Source: Stentor coeruleus (lineage: Eukaryota; Ciliophora; Heterotrichea; Heterotrichida; Stentoridae). Taken from it: a stretch of DNA of 64,000 bases. Location of the stretch: the NCBI GenBank assembly GCA_001970955.1, contig MPUH01000045.1, positions 62,001 through 126,000 of the forward strand. Reading direction: 5' to 3'. Each line of letters starts with the position of its first letter. Position 1 is the first letter of the stretch. Positions 40,846 to 52,800 of the stretch are shown piece after piece. The notes below the pieces were generated by a model that saw only the letters and a list, made by a program, of their open reading frames with translations, had not been told where the DNA came from and did not search any database. A program made the position numbers and the translations under genes.

Positions 40846-43212
40846 ATGTTAGTTCAAAGTTCTAGCAAAGAAGAAAGGAAAAAAATCTTCACTCCTAAAC
40901 ACCCTGAAAAAAACAAAAAATTTGTCCCTAACCAAACTAATCAAACTTTTTTGACTGAATCTATTTATTTAGTAATCGACTTTATTTATCACTCAAGGTT
41001 ATTTTCTCAAGGTTTTCAAGGTTTAATATACTTTAATAAAAATCTCCAAGACAGTATCAATAAATCCCAATTCACTCTGCAGCACTGGAAAGAAAAAATT
41101 GATTCAGAAATTCAAGCATCAAAAAATCAACTTCAAGATCTTGAGATTATGTATGAATCATTAATAAATAGTAAAGAAACACAATTAGAAGTTGTTAATA
41201 TCCCTGTATTTACAGAGATAGACTCTGAGTTTATTAAAAAAATATTTTCAGAAGGCAAATATGCAGAAAAATCAACTTGTTTGAATAAGAAAATTATTTT
41301 CATTAAAATTCATATAGACAATTTAGAACAGAAAAAAGTTTGTTTGTATGAAGAAAACGATAGGGATATGGAAGAAATACTACAAGAATATATGAAAATA
41401 GAAAAACTTACAGGTGAGATAATATCATTTGAAGAAACATTGAAACAAGGACAAAACTTTACAAAAATTGTTGAAGATGATAGTTTGAGAAATGCACTAA
41501 AAGAAAAAATGATGGAAATGACTAACTTTGCTGGTAATATGGAAAAACTTTATAGAAAAAACACCCATTTCTTAAAAGCCTTAACTGCAATAGAATCTCA
41601 TCCCGAAATCTATTTATCACTAGCTACAGTATATTCTTCATATGAATTTGAAAGCCATATTAAACCAATATATGAACAAGATCTTTCTAATCTACAAGCT
41701 CAAGAAGCAATTCTTAAAAATGAATGTGACAAATATTCACCGATTTTGCTAATCAAACAATTTCAAAAGAATATTATTTCATTATTCGATTGCTGCTGCA
41801 AATTAGTTGATATACTTAATTCGATTAGCATTNTCTTATATTTGAATATTATTTCATTATTCGATTGCTGCTGCAAATTAGTTGATATACTTAATTCGAT
41901 TAGCATTGAATTCCAATTTTCTTCACTCCATGGAATGAGTAATATTAAGCTAAAAAATCATAATCATGTGATAATATGCTATATAACATTAGGAAATTAT
42001 AAAAGTGCTTATATAAAAACTGAAGAGCAAAAGGTTATGAACGATATAATCAAAATTCTCTGCCATAACATAGCTGAAGTAATAAGAACAATAAGAAATA
42101 TTAGAATCATTCAGTTAAATACAAAAGATCACCCGATTGAAATTCCATTTTTTTCTCTTAAACCAAAACCTGAATTAAATTTAGACCTTGTCCCAAGTGA
42201 GTATCGAGATCAATATACAACTCTTATAGACTATGCAAGGAAAATTGATGATTTTACTATGTATTTAATAACTTCATTAAGACAATTTTACGTTTATACG
42301 AATTGGGGGAAAATCAAAGACGCTGAGTATAAAAATGAATTTGATTCAATTATAAATGCTTTTAGAAACATAGAGATTTCACCAGCTACATATGGTATTA
42401 AAGATGCTCGTTTAGAAAAGCCACTTATCCATAAGAAATATATTAATTTTTCTATAAAGTTTCTGAATCACAATGAATTTAAAGCTACTAAATCCTCTCT
42501 AAAAGAAATCATGGATAAGATTAACAAAATACAAGAAAAATTTGCTTACAAAGAAGTTATTAACAAACAAATTCAAGACCTTCATTCTAAACTAGCTAAA
42601 GAAGAATCTCATCAAGCTGCTGAAAAAGAACTTTGTGAATTAAACAAAGAGTTTCAATGCCTTGAAAGCTTTAAACAAGTTAATGTTAAACAATTTTCTA
42701 TTAAAAAAATATTTTACCGAGCGTTGTTTGGTGCATTTGTCTCAAGAATAAACTTCAGGAAATCAAAAATGTTTAAAATGGCTACTAAAATTCATAAAAG
42801 GACAAGAAGTACTGTAAATCAATTTATTGATGCTTTTTGGAAATGTTTGCAGATCTGTCAAAAAGTTGAAAATAAAACCTTTGAAGAGAAAATAGAACTG
42901 ATAGCGAAAGTACCTGAAATTGAAATTGATAGTATAGTAAGATTTATGGTTTCAGAAGATATTATTGGGAGTTTTATGAGCAATGAGGATCGAGTTCAGG
43001 ATATTTTTAATGGGAAAATTATGGAGGACTGTGAGAAAACTTGGCTTGTTATTTGTTTGGATATTATAGAAATTGTATTATCTCAAATTGAAATGAATAA
43101 AGGGCATGGAGAAAAAACAAAAAGGATTAGGGAGATTGAAAGAGAGCTTGAAACCAAAGTTGATCAGTATCAGTCTGGCTTTTATAAAAATATTCAGAAA
43201 AGTTTCTTATAG
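40846..43212 (+). CDS. Large coiled-coil protein, unknown function, with an assembly gap
   Basis: The frame runs from an ATG at 40846 to TAG. An N at 41833 lies between two copies of a 64-base segment. Collapsing them removes 75 bases and gives about 763 residues, still in frame. The protein is Lys/Glu-rich and mostly helical, with coiled coils near 70-120, 150-240 and 550-610. A more hydrophobic, Cys-rich stretch (IISLFDCCCKLVDILNS) sits near 310, and a central region (about 375-520) looks globular, with an FYVYTNWGKI segment. No known domain is evident and there are no membrane helices. It is tandem with topoisomerase I, about 680 bases upstream of it. Confidence 0.75.
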   Translation: MLVQSSSKEERKKIFTPKHPEKNKKFVPNQTNQTFLTESIYLVIDFIYHSRLFSQGFQGLIYFNKNLQDSINKSQFTLQHWKEKIDSEIQASKNQLQDLEIMYESLINSKETQLEVVNIPVFTEIDSEFIKKIFSEGKYAEKSTCLNKKIIFIKIHIDNLEQKKVCLYEENDRDMEEILQEYMKIEKLTGEIISFEETLKQGQNFTKIVEDDSLRNALKEKMMEMTNFAGNMEKLYRKNTHFLKALTAIESHPEIYLSLATVYSSYEFESHIKPIYEQDLSNLQAQEAILKNECDKYSPILLIKQFQKNIISLFDCCCKLVDILNSISIXLYLNIISLFDCCCKLVDILNSISIEFQFSSLHGMSNIKLKNHNHVIICYITLGNYKSAYIKTEEQKVMNDIIKILCHNIAEVIRTIRNIRIIQLNTKDHPIEIPFFSLKPKPELNLDLVPSEYRDQYTTLIDYARKIDDFTMYLITSLRQFYVYTNWGKIKDAEYKNEFDSIINAFRNIEISPATYGIKDARLEKPLIHKKYINFSIKFLNHNEFKATKSSLKEIMDKINKIQEKFAYKEVINKQIQDLHSKLAKEESHQAAEKELCELNKEFQCLESFKQVNVKQFSIKKIFYRALFGAFVSRINFRKSKMFKMATKIHKRTRSTVNQFIDAFWKCLQICQKVENKTFEEKIELIAKVPEIEIDSIVRFMVSEDIIGSFMSNEDRVQDIFNGKIMEDCEKTWLVICLDIIEIVLSQIEMNKGHGEKTKRIREIERELETKVDQYQSGFYKNIQKSFL
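41769..41907. repeat. 64-base direct duplication around a single-N gap
   Basis: Bases 41769-41832 and 41844-41907 are identical. N is at 41833, and a 10-base unmatched tip (41834-41843) precedes the second copy. Removing one copy with the tip deletes 75 bases and keeps the frame. Same type of artefact as the other three gaps. Confidence 0.9.
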
Positions 43213-43889
43213 GTAATTCTTAGTAAGTTTAGGTAAAAGTTGTGTTGAATTAATTTAAAGTAGTGCATTATCTGAATTTTAAAGCTGGTGTGTAAATATA
43301 TTAGTTTATAAATTGAATTCAATTTTCAAAGTTTTGCATCTGCAGTTTTTTATCCAATTAAGCTGGATATCAACTTTATCATATTTTACTATAGTTATTT
43401 TAGGAATCAAAGAATTCCGAATGGAGAAGAATTACGCAAGAAATACATTTTTATACTGCTTTTAAATAAATCAAAGAATTCCGAATGGAGAAGAATTACG
43501 CAAGAAATACATTTTTATACTGCTTTTAAATAAATCAACATCAAAATAAATTGCTAGTATTGCTATATATATAGAGATAAACACTAATCTTATTAGAAAT
43601 TCTGTCCGAAGCTAATACACATAAAATACACCATTAAGTAATAAAATCATTTAAATTAAAATTCATATAAACCCTTAAACTTCTCACATAAAAAAATCCA
43701 ATCCAACCATACTCATAAGCACAGCAAAAATCACTCTATCTTCCAATCAAACACAAAAACTATTCTTCAAACTTATAAAAATCCTTTTTCTAATCCAAAT
43801 CCCAAATATTTCACTTATCCAATAGCAAAAAAATCCAACACCACTATCACACTAGCCTTAAATCCAAATAATATCTCAGTCTAATAAAA
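43213..43889. other. Spacer containing a 2 x 64 tandem repeat
   Basis: Bases 43213-43330 are G-biased (3' flank). Bases about 43620-43889 are C-rich and nearly G-free (5' flank of topoisomerase). The tandem duplication at 43405-43532 lies between them. No gene. Confidence 0.55.
43405..43532. repeat. Tandem duplication, 2 x 64 bases
   Basis: Bases 43405-43468 are repeated at 43469-43532, followed by a third partial start (AATCAA at 43533-43538). The copies appear identical. There is no N between them. Confidence 0.95.
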
Positions 43890-45611
43890 ATGACTGAGCT
43901 AGTCAACCTACCTAAAAAGCGTAAAGGTGAATCGACAAACTGGTGGGAAGAAGATGAACTAGATGATTTTTCAATCCAAAAGTGGAAATCTCTCGAGCAT
44001 CATGGGGTAATTTTCCCTCCAGATTACATTCCTCATAGCATCCCTCTTTTCTACGATGGTGAGGCAATATCTCTAACCCCAGAGCAAGAAGAAGTTGCAA
44101 CCTGGTGGTCATCAGTAATAGGAACAGAATGGGAAACAAAAGAAATATTCCGTAAAAATTTCGAACATAATTTCCTTAAACTTTTCACCTCAGACCATAA
44201 AATAAAATCTTTAGACAAATGTGACTTTAAAAAAATAGCCGAATATGTAGAAGCTCAAAGGGAAATAAAAAAAGCACGATTACCTGAAGAAAAAAAACAA
44301 GAAAGGGAAGCTAAACAGAAAATTGATGAGGAAATCGGATATGGAATAGTTGATGGAAAAAGGGAAAAAATTTCTAATATAATAGTTGAACCTCCTGGGT
44401 TATTTAGAGGTAGAGGACAACATCCTAAAGCTGGGTATATAAAAGCTCGTTTACGTCCTGAGGATATCACAATTAATGTAGGGAAATCAAATCTTGTACC
44501 AAAGTGCCCAGTACCAGGTCATGCATGGAAAAATGTAGTACATAATAGTTATGTTACTTGGCTTGCTTATTATAAAGACCCAGAGTTGAGTTTTTCGAAT
44601 GTTAAATATGTGTATTTGGCTGCATCTTCTAAGTTTAAAGGCCTTAACGACAAATTAAAGTATGAAAAAGCTCGTAAGCTCAGAGGACTTATCGATGGTA
44701 TTAGAAGTGACTATTTTGATAAAATAAAAAAAGATAATCAAGTTAATAAACAATTAGGTACAGCTTTGTATCTTATAGACAAACTTGCTTTAAGAGTTGG
44801 TAATGAAAAAACTGAAGATGAAGCTGATACTGTTGGATGTTGTTCATTAAAAGTATCAAACATATCATTCAAAGAAAACTATCAAATAACATTAGATTTC
44901 CTAGGAAAAGATTCTATGAGATATTTTAACACAGTTTCTATAGATCCTAATGTTCATGAAAACCTTAAAAAATTTGTTGAAGGAAAAGGTCAAGATGAGG
45001 AGTTGTTTGATTTGATTACAACAAGTTCGCTTAATGAGTATTTGAAGACTTTTATGAAAAGTTTATCAGCTAAAGTGTTTAGGACTTATAATGCTTCAGT
45101 AACTTTGCAGATGCTTTTAGCTAAATTCAATAATAAAAAAATGCAAGTTGAAGAAAAGGTACAGTTTTATACTGATGCTAATAGAGAAGTTGCTATATTA
45201 TGTAATCATCAGAAAAGTACACCTAAGAATTTTGAAGTACAAATGGAGAAAATGCAGGATAAACTAAAAGATAAACTTGAGAGTTTGAGCTTGTTAGAAA
45301 CACATTTAAAAGGATTTTTAAGTAAAAAAATTGCCCAAAATGCTGATAAGAAACTACCAACTTCTGAAGAAAATACAAGAAAAGCTATTGTAAGGGCAAA
45401 GACTTCGGTTAAGAATATGGAAATTAAACTGAAGATGAAAGATGATAATAAAACAATAGCTTTGGGGACTTCGAAAATCAATTATATGGATCCTAGAATT
45501 ACTGTAGCTTGGTGCAAGAATAATGAGGTGCCGATTGAGAAGGTGTTTCCTAAAGCATTAAGGTCGAAGTTTATATGGGCGATGTATACAGAACCAGCTT
45601 GGGAATTTTAA
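43890..45611 (+). CDS. TOP1: DNA topoisomerase IB
   Basis: 573 residues. It relaxes supercoils by a transient 3'-phosphotyrosyl link. The catalytic Tyr is Y532 in SKINYMDPRITVAWCK. The supporting residues of the type IB pentad are visible in LRVGNEK (Arg), FLGKDSMRYF (Lys), AKVFRTYNAS (Arg) and the CNHQK His. The core begins near residue 15 (NWWEEDELDD). The human enzyme is 765 residues; the difference is the long charged N-terminal domain, which is missing here. A basic KKRKGE at residues 9-14 may serve as a small nuclear signal. A coiled-coil linker (about 455-515) precedes the Tyr domain. It ends in TAA; no intron. Its 5' flank is strongly C-rich. Confidence 0.97.
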   Translation: MTELVNLPKKRKGESTNWWEEDELDDFSIQKWKSLEHHGVIFPPDYIPHSIPLFYDGEAISLTPEQEEVATWWSSVIGTEWETKEIFRKNFEHNFLKLFTSDHKIKSLDKCDFKKIAEYVEAQREIKKARLPEEKKQEREAKQKIDEEIGYGIVDGKREKISNIIVEPPGLFRGRGQHPKAGYIKARLRPEDITINVGKSNLVPKCPVPGHAWKNVVHNSYVTWLAYYKDPELSFSNVKYVYLAASSKFKGLNDKLKYEKARKLRGLIDGIRSDYFDKIKKDNQVNKQLGTALYLIDKLALRVGNEKTEDEADTVGCCSLKVSNISFKENYQITLDFLGKDSMRYFNTVSIDPNVHENLKKFVEGKGQDEELFDLITTSSLNEYLKTFMKSLSAKVFRTYNASVTLQMLLAKFNNKKMQVEEKVQFYTDANREVAILCNHQKSTPKNFEVQMEKMQDKLKDKLESLSLLETHLKGFLSKKIAQNADKKLPTSEENTRKAIVRAKTSVKNMEIKLKMKDDNKTIALGTSKINYMDPRITVAWCKNNEVPIEKVFPKALRSKFIWAMYTEPAWEF

Positions 45612-46894
45612 TAGATAGAAAGTAATTTTTTATTTGTTAAAGTGAGGATGTTAAAGGCAAATAGTTTTAAATTGGCTTTAATAAAACAAAAATATCAGTC
45701 AAATTCTGTATATTATAAATAATCTTATCATCAAAAAAAAATAATATAGCTATAGCAATTTATATTTTGTATTTGCCTTTATAGGTTTTACCATGAAAAT
45801 AGATTATAATTTCAACAAAAGTTCTAGAAATTTATGTGAAAATTATCTCGCTACTTTTTTCAAATCTTAGTTCGTCTCTAAACCAATCTGAAAAAAATAA
45901 TTTGGTTTTATTTTCAATGCATCTGATTCTATCAAAAGAAAAAACTCTATTAAAATACTCCTACATAATATTTAAAAGGATTTTATTACTACCAATACCT
46001 TAAAAATTTTTTTTTTTCATTTTTTCGTATTGGTATTCGTAAAATATTTAGGATTTTCAAGTACCCTCAAATTAATATTTTCCAAACCTGCAAAGTTTCT
46101 CACTTTCAGTAGCTTTTGTATTCACATACTCTCTAAATTTCTTAAATTTTCAAAGTCTTAAAAGTAATCCTATTTCTTCTTTCCAAATTCATTTTGCTCT
46201 TAAAACTCTGAAATAATTTTTATGTTGTATATTGCTTTTCTTAGTGCTCTTTTGAGAATAATGCGAATTCATACTACATGAAAAGAAAAATTATCATTTT
46301 TACCTCAAAGTTAAGTCCAATATCAAAAGCCCGGAATTTGCTACAATTTATTTTCCCCGTCTTTTGATATATAAAATATCATAATCCAACCTCACAGCAT
46401 ATTTAACTAAAAAAAGCTTTTGGTTTTGAAAATTTATTATTTCTTCAATATCTACCTAGTCATTCCTATCATTATTATTTTTCCAATATAATATCTCCCA
46501 AATCCCCTCTTGATACTTTTTTTAGCCATAAACCATACCTATAAGTTTTATTTCACTTTATAATCTAAATAAACCTCATAAACTAAAGTTACATAATAAA
46601 ATCTTCTACCCCTTATCTTTTTCCAAGGCTATTTTTAAAATTATAATCGAAAAAGTAAATTTCATATCTAGAAAAACTATTTAAAGCCCTATCAAAGCTT
46701 TATTGACCTATTCCCCAAAAAACCCTGTTTATCTTACATCGATTCTAGCATCTAAGTATAAAAAGCGCTTAAACTTGCAAGCTAATGCTTTCTAGATAGT
46801 CCTCAGTATAAATAATCATTTGGTTCTTTGGGCTGAGATTCCGCTGCTGAATATTTATATTTCTGATAAGGGCAATCTATGGCTTATAATAAAT
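45612..46894. other. 1.3-kb intergenic region upstream of the giant gene
   Basis: No reading frame or RNA gene can be supported. The first part is AT-rich and balanced. From about 45990 the plus strand becomes progressively C-rich, as expected upstream of a plus-strand gene. This is a long 5' region by local standards. Confidence 0.5.
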
Positions 46895-49800
46895 ATGTTG
46901 AAGGCATTGATTTTGCTCTTGACGCTCTACGTCAGCAATGCTATGAACCTAGTTATCACAACAGGAAGTGTCACGGTAGTTTTTATATAGTCAACACCTG
47001 GGACAACTTTTACAGTCACTGTCCAGAGATATGATTCAGGCACAGTATCAACTGGCACCGACACTGTTTACCTTTTCTTGGATTCAGGAGGCTTGTTTGG
47101 TCCAGCAACCTCGAAGAGTTTTATAGAAGGCGACACTGATTTGATTTTTTCTGGTCTCTATATAGCAGAAATAGCGACATATACTCTTTACGCTGCATGC
47201 TCGACTTACGAAAAAGCTAGTATTACTGTTACAATAGGTGTATCAACTACAGTGGCTTACTTAGTATTCGGTACTCCGACATCAGCAACTGGATGCCCTA
47301 TAAATGTTTATACAAAAGATGTATATGGGGCGACGGTAACATCGGGATCAACTAGCATTAGCCTTACTTTAGATTCTATTTCCTCAATGTTTACTACTGT
47401 GACTCAAGCAAGTTCTAACGGGGTAGCTTCATTTAACTCTTGCCCAATTTCGAACTCAGGGACTTTCCGATTAATAGCAACTGCAACTGGTCTTCCTCCA
47501 GCATTAAGTGATACTTTCACTGTCACTGAAACTTTAGCTTCAATAGCCTTAACTGCGCCTACAGGTACAGTTTATGCTGGTGTTGCTTGCACAATATCCA
47601 TGTCCTTATTAAACACCGCAGGGGTAACATTTTTAAGTTCAGGAAACACCATAACAATAACTAAAAGCTCAGGTTCAGGGACAATAACAACAGCCGGTGT
47701 GACAACTTTTACTCTTCCAGTCTCAGCTTCAGTAACCTTTTCGCAAGCTGAAACAATTTCAATAACCGCCACTTGTAGCGGTAGTAACTGTGGCTCATTT
47801 ACAGTAACTCCTATATCAATAGTTGTATCTACAAATGCTGTAATTGATGTAAAAATACCAACTCATATTGAAGAAGGGACTACTGCTAGTTATGAAATTG
47901 GTTTAGTTGGCATATCTCCAACTTATCAAGTTACAGTATCTATAACAACAACTTCAGTTCTAACAATAACTACAACTTCTGTAGTCTTTGCCGCTGGATC
48001 AACAACTGGGACTTATCAAAGTGTATCAATAACTGTGCCTATGATTGGTGGAACTGACCATACAGAAAGTTTAACCATTAGTCATTCAATAACAACTTCA
48101 GATCCTAACTATAGTGCAGCAACTTTTACAGGTATCGGAATGGCTTCAGGTGGAACAATGACATTAATAGTATATACAACTACACCAACTATTACTGTTG
48201 ATAGTAGTTTAGTTATAGAATCACTCGGTTCAGCCAGTTATCAAATATCAATTTCTCAAGCCCCTAAATCTACTTCTGTTACTGTTGCAGCAACATTTTC
48301 TGGTACAGATATCAGCATTTCTCCAAGCTCAGTAACTTTTACAACTTCAGATTATTCGGCTAAAACTATTACAGTCACATCTTTAACTTCATTATCAGCT
48401 ACTTCTCTTAGTGTGACTATAACAAATACAATTACAAGTGCTGATACTTTGTACAGCATTTATTCAGGGACAACTTCAAGTACGATTGCAACTGTTGTAA
48501 TGAGTAGCTTTCCAAAATTCCTTATCAGCAACTCATTTTTGAATATAGCCAAAGGAGAATCATCAACTTATTCAGTCTCTTTAAGTAAGCTGCCAACAGC
48601 CACTGTGACAGTTTCTCTTAGTATCTCTTCAACATATGTCACATTGTCTACATCAAGTTTAAGTTTTACAACATCAACTTACTCAACTGCCCAAACAATA
48701 ACTGTAACTGTTTCTTCTATCCCAGCATCAAAAACTAACATAGTCTATGGGGCAACAATAACCCATTCAGCATCATCTACAGATACAGGCTACAGTGGTC
48801 TAAAAGCAATCACAGTTGTAGAAATTGTAAATACCTGTGAACCTGCTGTTTATGACTGGTTTTCTACATCAACCTGTGTGACAACTTTAAGTAATTTTGG
48901 TGTTTCTAGCAATTTACCTGTCCCATGTAGTACTGGTTATTATTATGATACTTCATTATATGCATGTACAATTTGTCCAGCTGGGAAATATTGTCCAAAT
49001 GGTATAGATGCTACATCATGTCAATCAGGTTGGTATCAAACATCTACAGGTCAAACAACTTGTATTCGTGCTTCTGCAGGTACTTACTCAACATCTTTAA
49101 CATCAACACCAACTACAACAAGTACTGGGTATTATTCTCTAACTGGTGAAACTGCTCAAACTCAATGTCTTGCTGGTGACTACTGTTCTACAATAAATTT
49201 GCCTGTAGAAAAAAAATGTGCACTTGGTACTTATACTTCATCAGCAGGTCAAATTTCATGTAGCTCCTGCGCTGGAGGTTACTCTTGTATAACAAATTCT
49301 AGCCCTGTAGCTTGTAATTCAAATGATTACTCACCTGCCAACTATGCCTTATGCATGAAATGCAGCAGTGTATTTTCTTCATGTGCTAATACAGCAGTAA
49401 CCATGATAACTGAAGGAAATAAAATAACAAGTAACACAATCGGCACTTGTGGAACAAATAAAGTTTGCAGTGTTAGGTTTAATTACATAGAGTTTACATG
49501 CCCTTATGGAACTAAATATAGTAGTAGCACATGTGCTGTTTGTACTTCACCAAATATTTGTACTGGTACAAGCACTGATACAAAGTGTGCTACCTACGCC
49601 GAAACCTGGGGGATTATTTGCTTAGTTTGCGCTTACCCAGCTTATGATTCTGGAAGTGCATGTAAAATTCCTGCTAGTAAATCTTCATACTCTGGTTCTG
49701 GTTCTAGTGAAAGTGCATGTGCAGACTATACTTGGTCACCACAAGGATATTGGACTTGTGATACTTGCTCGCCAGGTTATCAATGCACAAAAGCAGACAC

Positions 49801-52800
49801 TCCAACAACAACTATATGCATTAATACTGATATTTGTGTTGCTAGAGCCACAGATGTTGTTAATTGTCCTGCTGGTACTTATAATAGTCTTCAAGCCTTA
49901 ATGAGTATTAATGAATGCTTGCCATGTCCACCTGATCAAACTTGTGATACTAAAGTTATTGCAGGAACACCAACTGCACAAGGTCTTTTCGCTACTGGAT
50001 CTACAAAAAAAAATTTAGACTTTTACTGTATCAGTTCAGAAACTTCAGGAGGAATACCTGTTATGGCTGAATGCAATCAATGTTCTGCAGGAAATTATTG
50101 TATAAAAGGGTTTGCTTATCCCATACTTACTGGGTACTTTACTTCTGATAGTTTTTCTGTATCTGGATGTCCTTTTGGAAAGTATTTAACATCTGTTACT
50201 GCGGGTAGTGTTTTTAGTTGTGCAGGATGTTCTACTTATAGCTTTTGCCCTAGACAATCTGGATTACCTACGATTTGCCCACTTGGTATGACTAATCCAT
50301 CATCAGAAACTAAAATGTGTGTAAGATGTGGTGAAGGGACTTTTTGCCCTGGAGGAAGTTTGGCATCTTCAACACCTTGTATATCTGGGAGCCTTTGTCC
50401 AAGAGGGACTTATTCGGATACTCAGTATATTTCAACTTCAGGATATTATGTTACTATTACTAATGCTCAAAGTGAATATGATTATGTTGAATGTGATGCT
50501 GGATACTATTGTGCTAAGGGATCGACTGCTTTACCAGGATCTTATAATTGTGTTGGAGGGTATTATTGCTTGGTTGGCACACCGATTGATAAATTCTTTG
50601 CTTGCCCACCAGGGACTTTTAGTGCTGCAACTAATAATGTTCAAAAAAGTAATTGTGGACAATGCACAGCGGGTAGTGGATGTATGACTGGTTCTAGTGC
50701 AGTTACAGCTTGTCTTGGAGGATTTTACTGTCCAGCAGGTTCTGAAAGATCAGATCAATTTGCCTGCCCAGAGAAAAAGTACTCAAGTGCAATAAATAAC
50801 GTTGCCTCTACGGATTGTACAAATTGTGCTGCTGGATATTTCTGTCCTCCAGCATCTACTCAGCAATACTCATGTCCTGAAGGCACGTATTTACCAACAA
50901 ACCCTGGAGAAGTTATTAGTGATTGTTTATCTTGTACTGGGGGATATTATTGTGGTGCACCTCATACATCATCCCCATCCCAATGTGGAGCAGGCTTTTA
51001 TTGTAATGAAGGGGCGACTGCACCACTTGACTGTGAGCCAGGGTATTATTGTAGTGGTGCAACGATGACTTATAATGATATGCTATTAAAATACTGTCCC
51101 GCAGGCTATCTTTGTCCATCTGGTGTAAGTTCAGACTTAACTAATTCGGCTATTACTACTTATGATTGTGTGAGTGGATATTACTGCTTACAATCAGCTC
51201 TTTTTTCATTACCCTGCAGGCCTGGAACTTACTTAGACACATCTCGTGGGACTAGTTTGAGTAGCTGTAAGATAGGAGATGCTGGGTATTATTTAGACTC
51301 ATTTGCTTCAACAACTCCAGGAACTCAATGCCCTGCAGGCTATTACTGCCTAGCTGGAACATCTCAACCAGTATCATGTCCGATTGGGACTTACAATCCT
51401 AGCCCTGGTGGAGCATCTAAAGATAATTGTGTGATTTGTGATGCAGGTTATTATTGTGATCATGAAGCTACTGTAACTCCTAAAAACTGCCCTGAGGGTT
51501 CATACTGTTTAACAGGTGTTTCATATCCAACTCTATGTCCAATAGGTACCTATCGAGCAGCAACTAATGCAGCTGCTTTAACTGAGTGCACTCCATGCGA
51601 TGCTGGTAGTTATTGTGATACTGCAGGTCAAACTGCAGTAACAGGTCCATGCACAGCAGGTTATTATTGTTTATTAGGTTCAATAACAGCAACACCAGTT
51701 GGTCAAACTTATGGGTATTTATGTCCAGCAGGTTCTTATTGTCCTGAAGGCACTACCAGTCCTGTATCTTGTTCAGCAGGTACTTTTAATAACTATGAAG
51801 GTCAATCTACTGAAGCTGGTTGCATTATATGTCCAGTTGGTAACTATTGTAGTCTAGTCACTGACCCTTATCCAAGTGGCCATTGCGACCCTGGTTATTT
51901 TTGTGGCCTTCAAGAAACTTCATCCCAACCTCCTGCTGGTCAAGCTACACTTGGTCATTATGCTGCTGGTGGAACTCCTGCTGAAGTCGCTTGTTATGTT
52001 GGCACTTTTCAAGACACTGTAGGCCAAAGTGACTGCAAAATTTGTACTGCTGGGTATTACTGCCCTAATACTGCTATGGACGCAGCTTTAGATTGTACAG
52101 TTGGACACTATTGCCCAGAAGGTACTGTTGACCCTATACCTTGCCCTCCAGGAACATTTAGAAGCACAACTGGCGCTACTGATATATCAGGATGTAATTA
52201 TTGCACTGCTGGAAAATACTGTGCTGGATATGGCCTTTCAGCTGAATCAGGGGATTGCGCTGCTGGATATTATTGTAAGATTGGTAGTCCTTATGAACAC
52301 CCTAAAGAAGTAGTTGCAACAGCGAATATTGCTGAATATGGCCCTTGTCCTAAAGGATATTATTGCGAAATTGGAACCACTCTTAGTGATTTAAACCCTT
52401 GCCCAGCTGGTACATATAACCCAGCAGAGGTAGGGAAAAGTTCTGATGCTTGTTTGAAATGCACAGCAGGAAGATTGTGTGCAAGTACTGCGATGTATAA
52501 TGATGACGTAATGTGCCCTGAAACCTATTTTTGTCCTGAAGAAACTGGAGATGCTACAATACACCCATGTACAGCTGGTCATTACTGCGCTGAAGGATCA
52601 GACTATGAAAAGCCTTGCCATCCTGGGTATTACACTGATGCAGATTCACAAATTGCATGTGCTGACTGCCCTGTAGGTTCTTTTTGTGGACGTCAAACAA
52701 GCACATTAACTGGAAATGATTGTCCAGCAGGCTACTATTGTCCACTAAACACAAAATATAACAAAGAATATGCTTGCCCTCCTGGACGTTATCACGACAA

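Noticed and set aside
5828-41833. Gap-flanking duplications as excised-element (IES) pointers
   Set aside because: Repeats of 45-151 bases directly abutting an N fit unmerged contig overlaps far better. Only the 88-base tip at 26966 keeps this as a remote option.
45990-46035. 9-bp inverted repeat (TACCAATAC / GTATTGGTA) upstream of the giant gene
   Set aside because: Short arms in AT-rich DNA with a long T-rich loop; expected by chance and without context.
47078-47080. ATG at 47078 as start of the giant gene
   Set aside because: It would lack a signal peptide. An upstream exon with a good signal peptide joins in frame through a canonical 15-nt intron.
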